Source: Cellulomonas sp. KRMCY2 (GTDB lineage: Bacteria > Actinomycetota > Actinomycetes > Actinomycetales > Cellulomonadaceae). From it: DNA of 64,000 nucleotides. Location of the stretch: assembly GCF_000526515.1 (NCBI RefSeq), contig NZ_JAGF01000001.1:2046001-2110000 (forward strand). The letters run 5' to 3'. Both the position numbers and the translations under genes were made by a program. The number at the start of each line of letters is the position of its first letter. Position 1 is the stretch's first letter. The notes below the pieces were generated by a model. The model saw nothing but the letters and a program-made list of their open reading frames with translations. It was not told the origin of the DNA and made no database searches. Positions 63,878-64,000 of this stretch are shown one piece after another.

Positions 63878-64000
<123 letters not shown>

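Overview
High-GC, densely packed DNA from an actinobacterium. GTG and TTG starts are frequent, many genes overlap by ATGA/GTGA, and there is a complete actinobacterial-style type VII (ESX) secretion locus. The order tRNA-Thr, tRNA-Met, rpmG, two MaoC-fold dehydratases, then tRNA-Trp, secE, nusG, rplK, rplA, rplJ, rplL, rpoB, rpoC is the classic actinobacterial arrangement. The gene content suggests a Cellulomonas-like member of the Micrococcales, but this is an inference, not a demonstrated assignment.

Layout. 1-23.8 kb is the T7SS locus: the end of an Fn3 surface protein, a MoxR/DUF58/transglutaminase-like trio, EccC, two different EccD-type membrane proteins, EccB, two mycosin proteases, two WXG100 proteins, two larger putative substrates and two RDD-FHA fusion proteins. 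23.8-30.5 kb holds housekeeping genes: RarD, ferredoxin-NADP reductase, a polar amino acid ABC importer, HtpX and YajQ. 30.7-33.2 kb holds three tRNAs, an SDR oxidoreductase, rpmG and the MaoC pair. 33.3-37.3 kb is a LacI regulator divergent from two tandem paralogous MFS transporters. 37.6-48.6 kb contains murB, adenosine deaminase, an OmpR-type two-component cluster beside a small secreted Ala/Asp/His-rich protein, a NarL-type two-component system coupled to an ABC-2 exporter, and an aspartate aminotransferase. 48.8-64 kb is the tRNA-Trp/secE/nusG/ribosomal/RNA polymerase cluster.

The most unusual item lies inside that last cluster. Between rplA and rplJ, a roughly 6.5 kb module (51.8-58.3 kb) encodes an ECF-type sigma factor, a small co-translated partner, a subtilisin-like protease without a signal peptide that contains ten perfect copies of a hexapeptide, a helical-repeat CHAT (caspase-like) protease with an intact His/Cys dyad, and a second, degraded subtilase on the opposite strand. 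This looks like an intracellular proteolytic signalling cassette coupled to transcription. It recalls the TPR-CHAT/sigma-factor partnership of type III-E CRISPR systems, but no Cas gene or CRISPR array is present here.

A second notable feature is an intergenic repeat family. Units of about 20 bp, with core GTGGAGCG, face each other around a dyad. It occurs at three places (11.6, 26.4 and 59.8 kb), and one copy contains a 52-bp perfect palindrome. Several genes also carry in-frame low-complexity or duplicated repeats.
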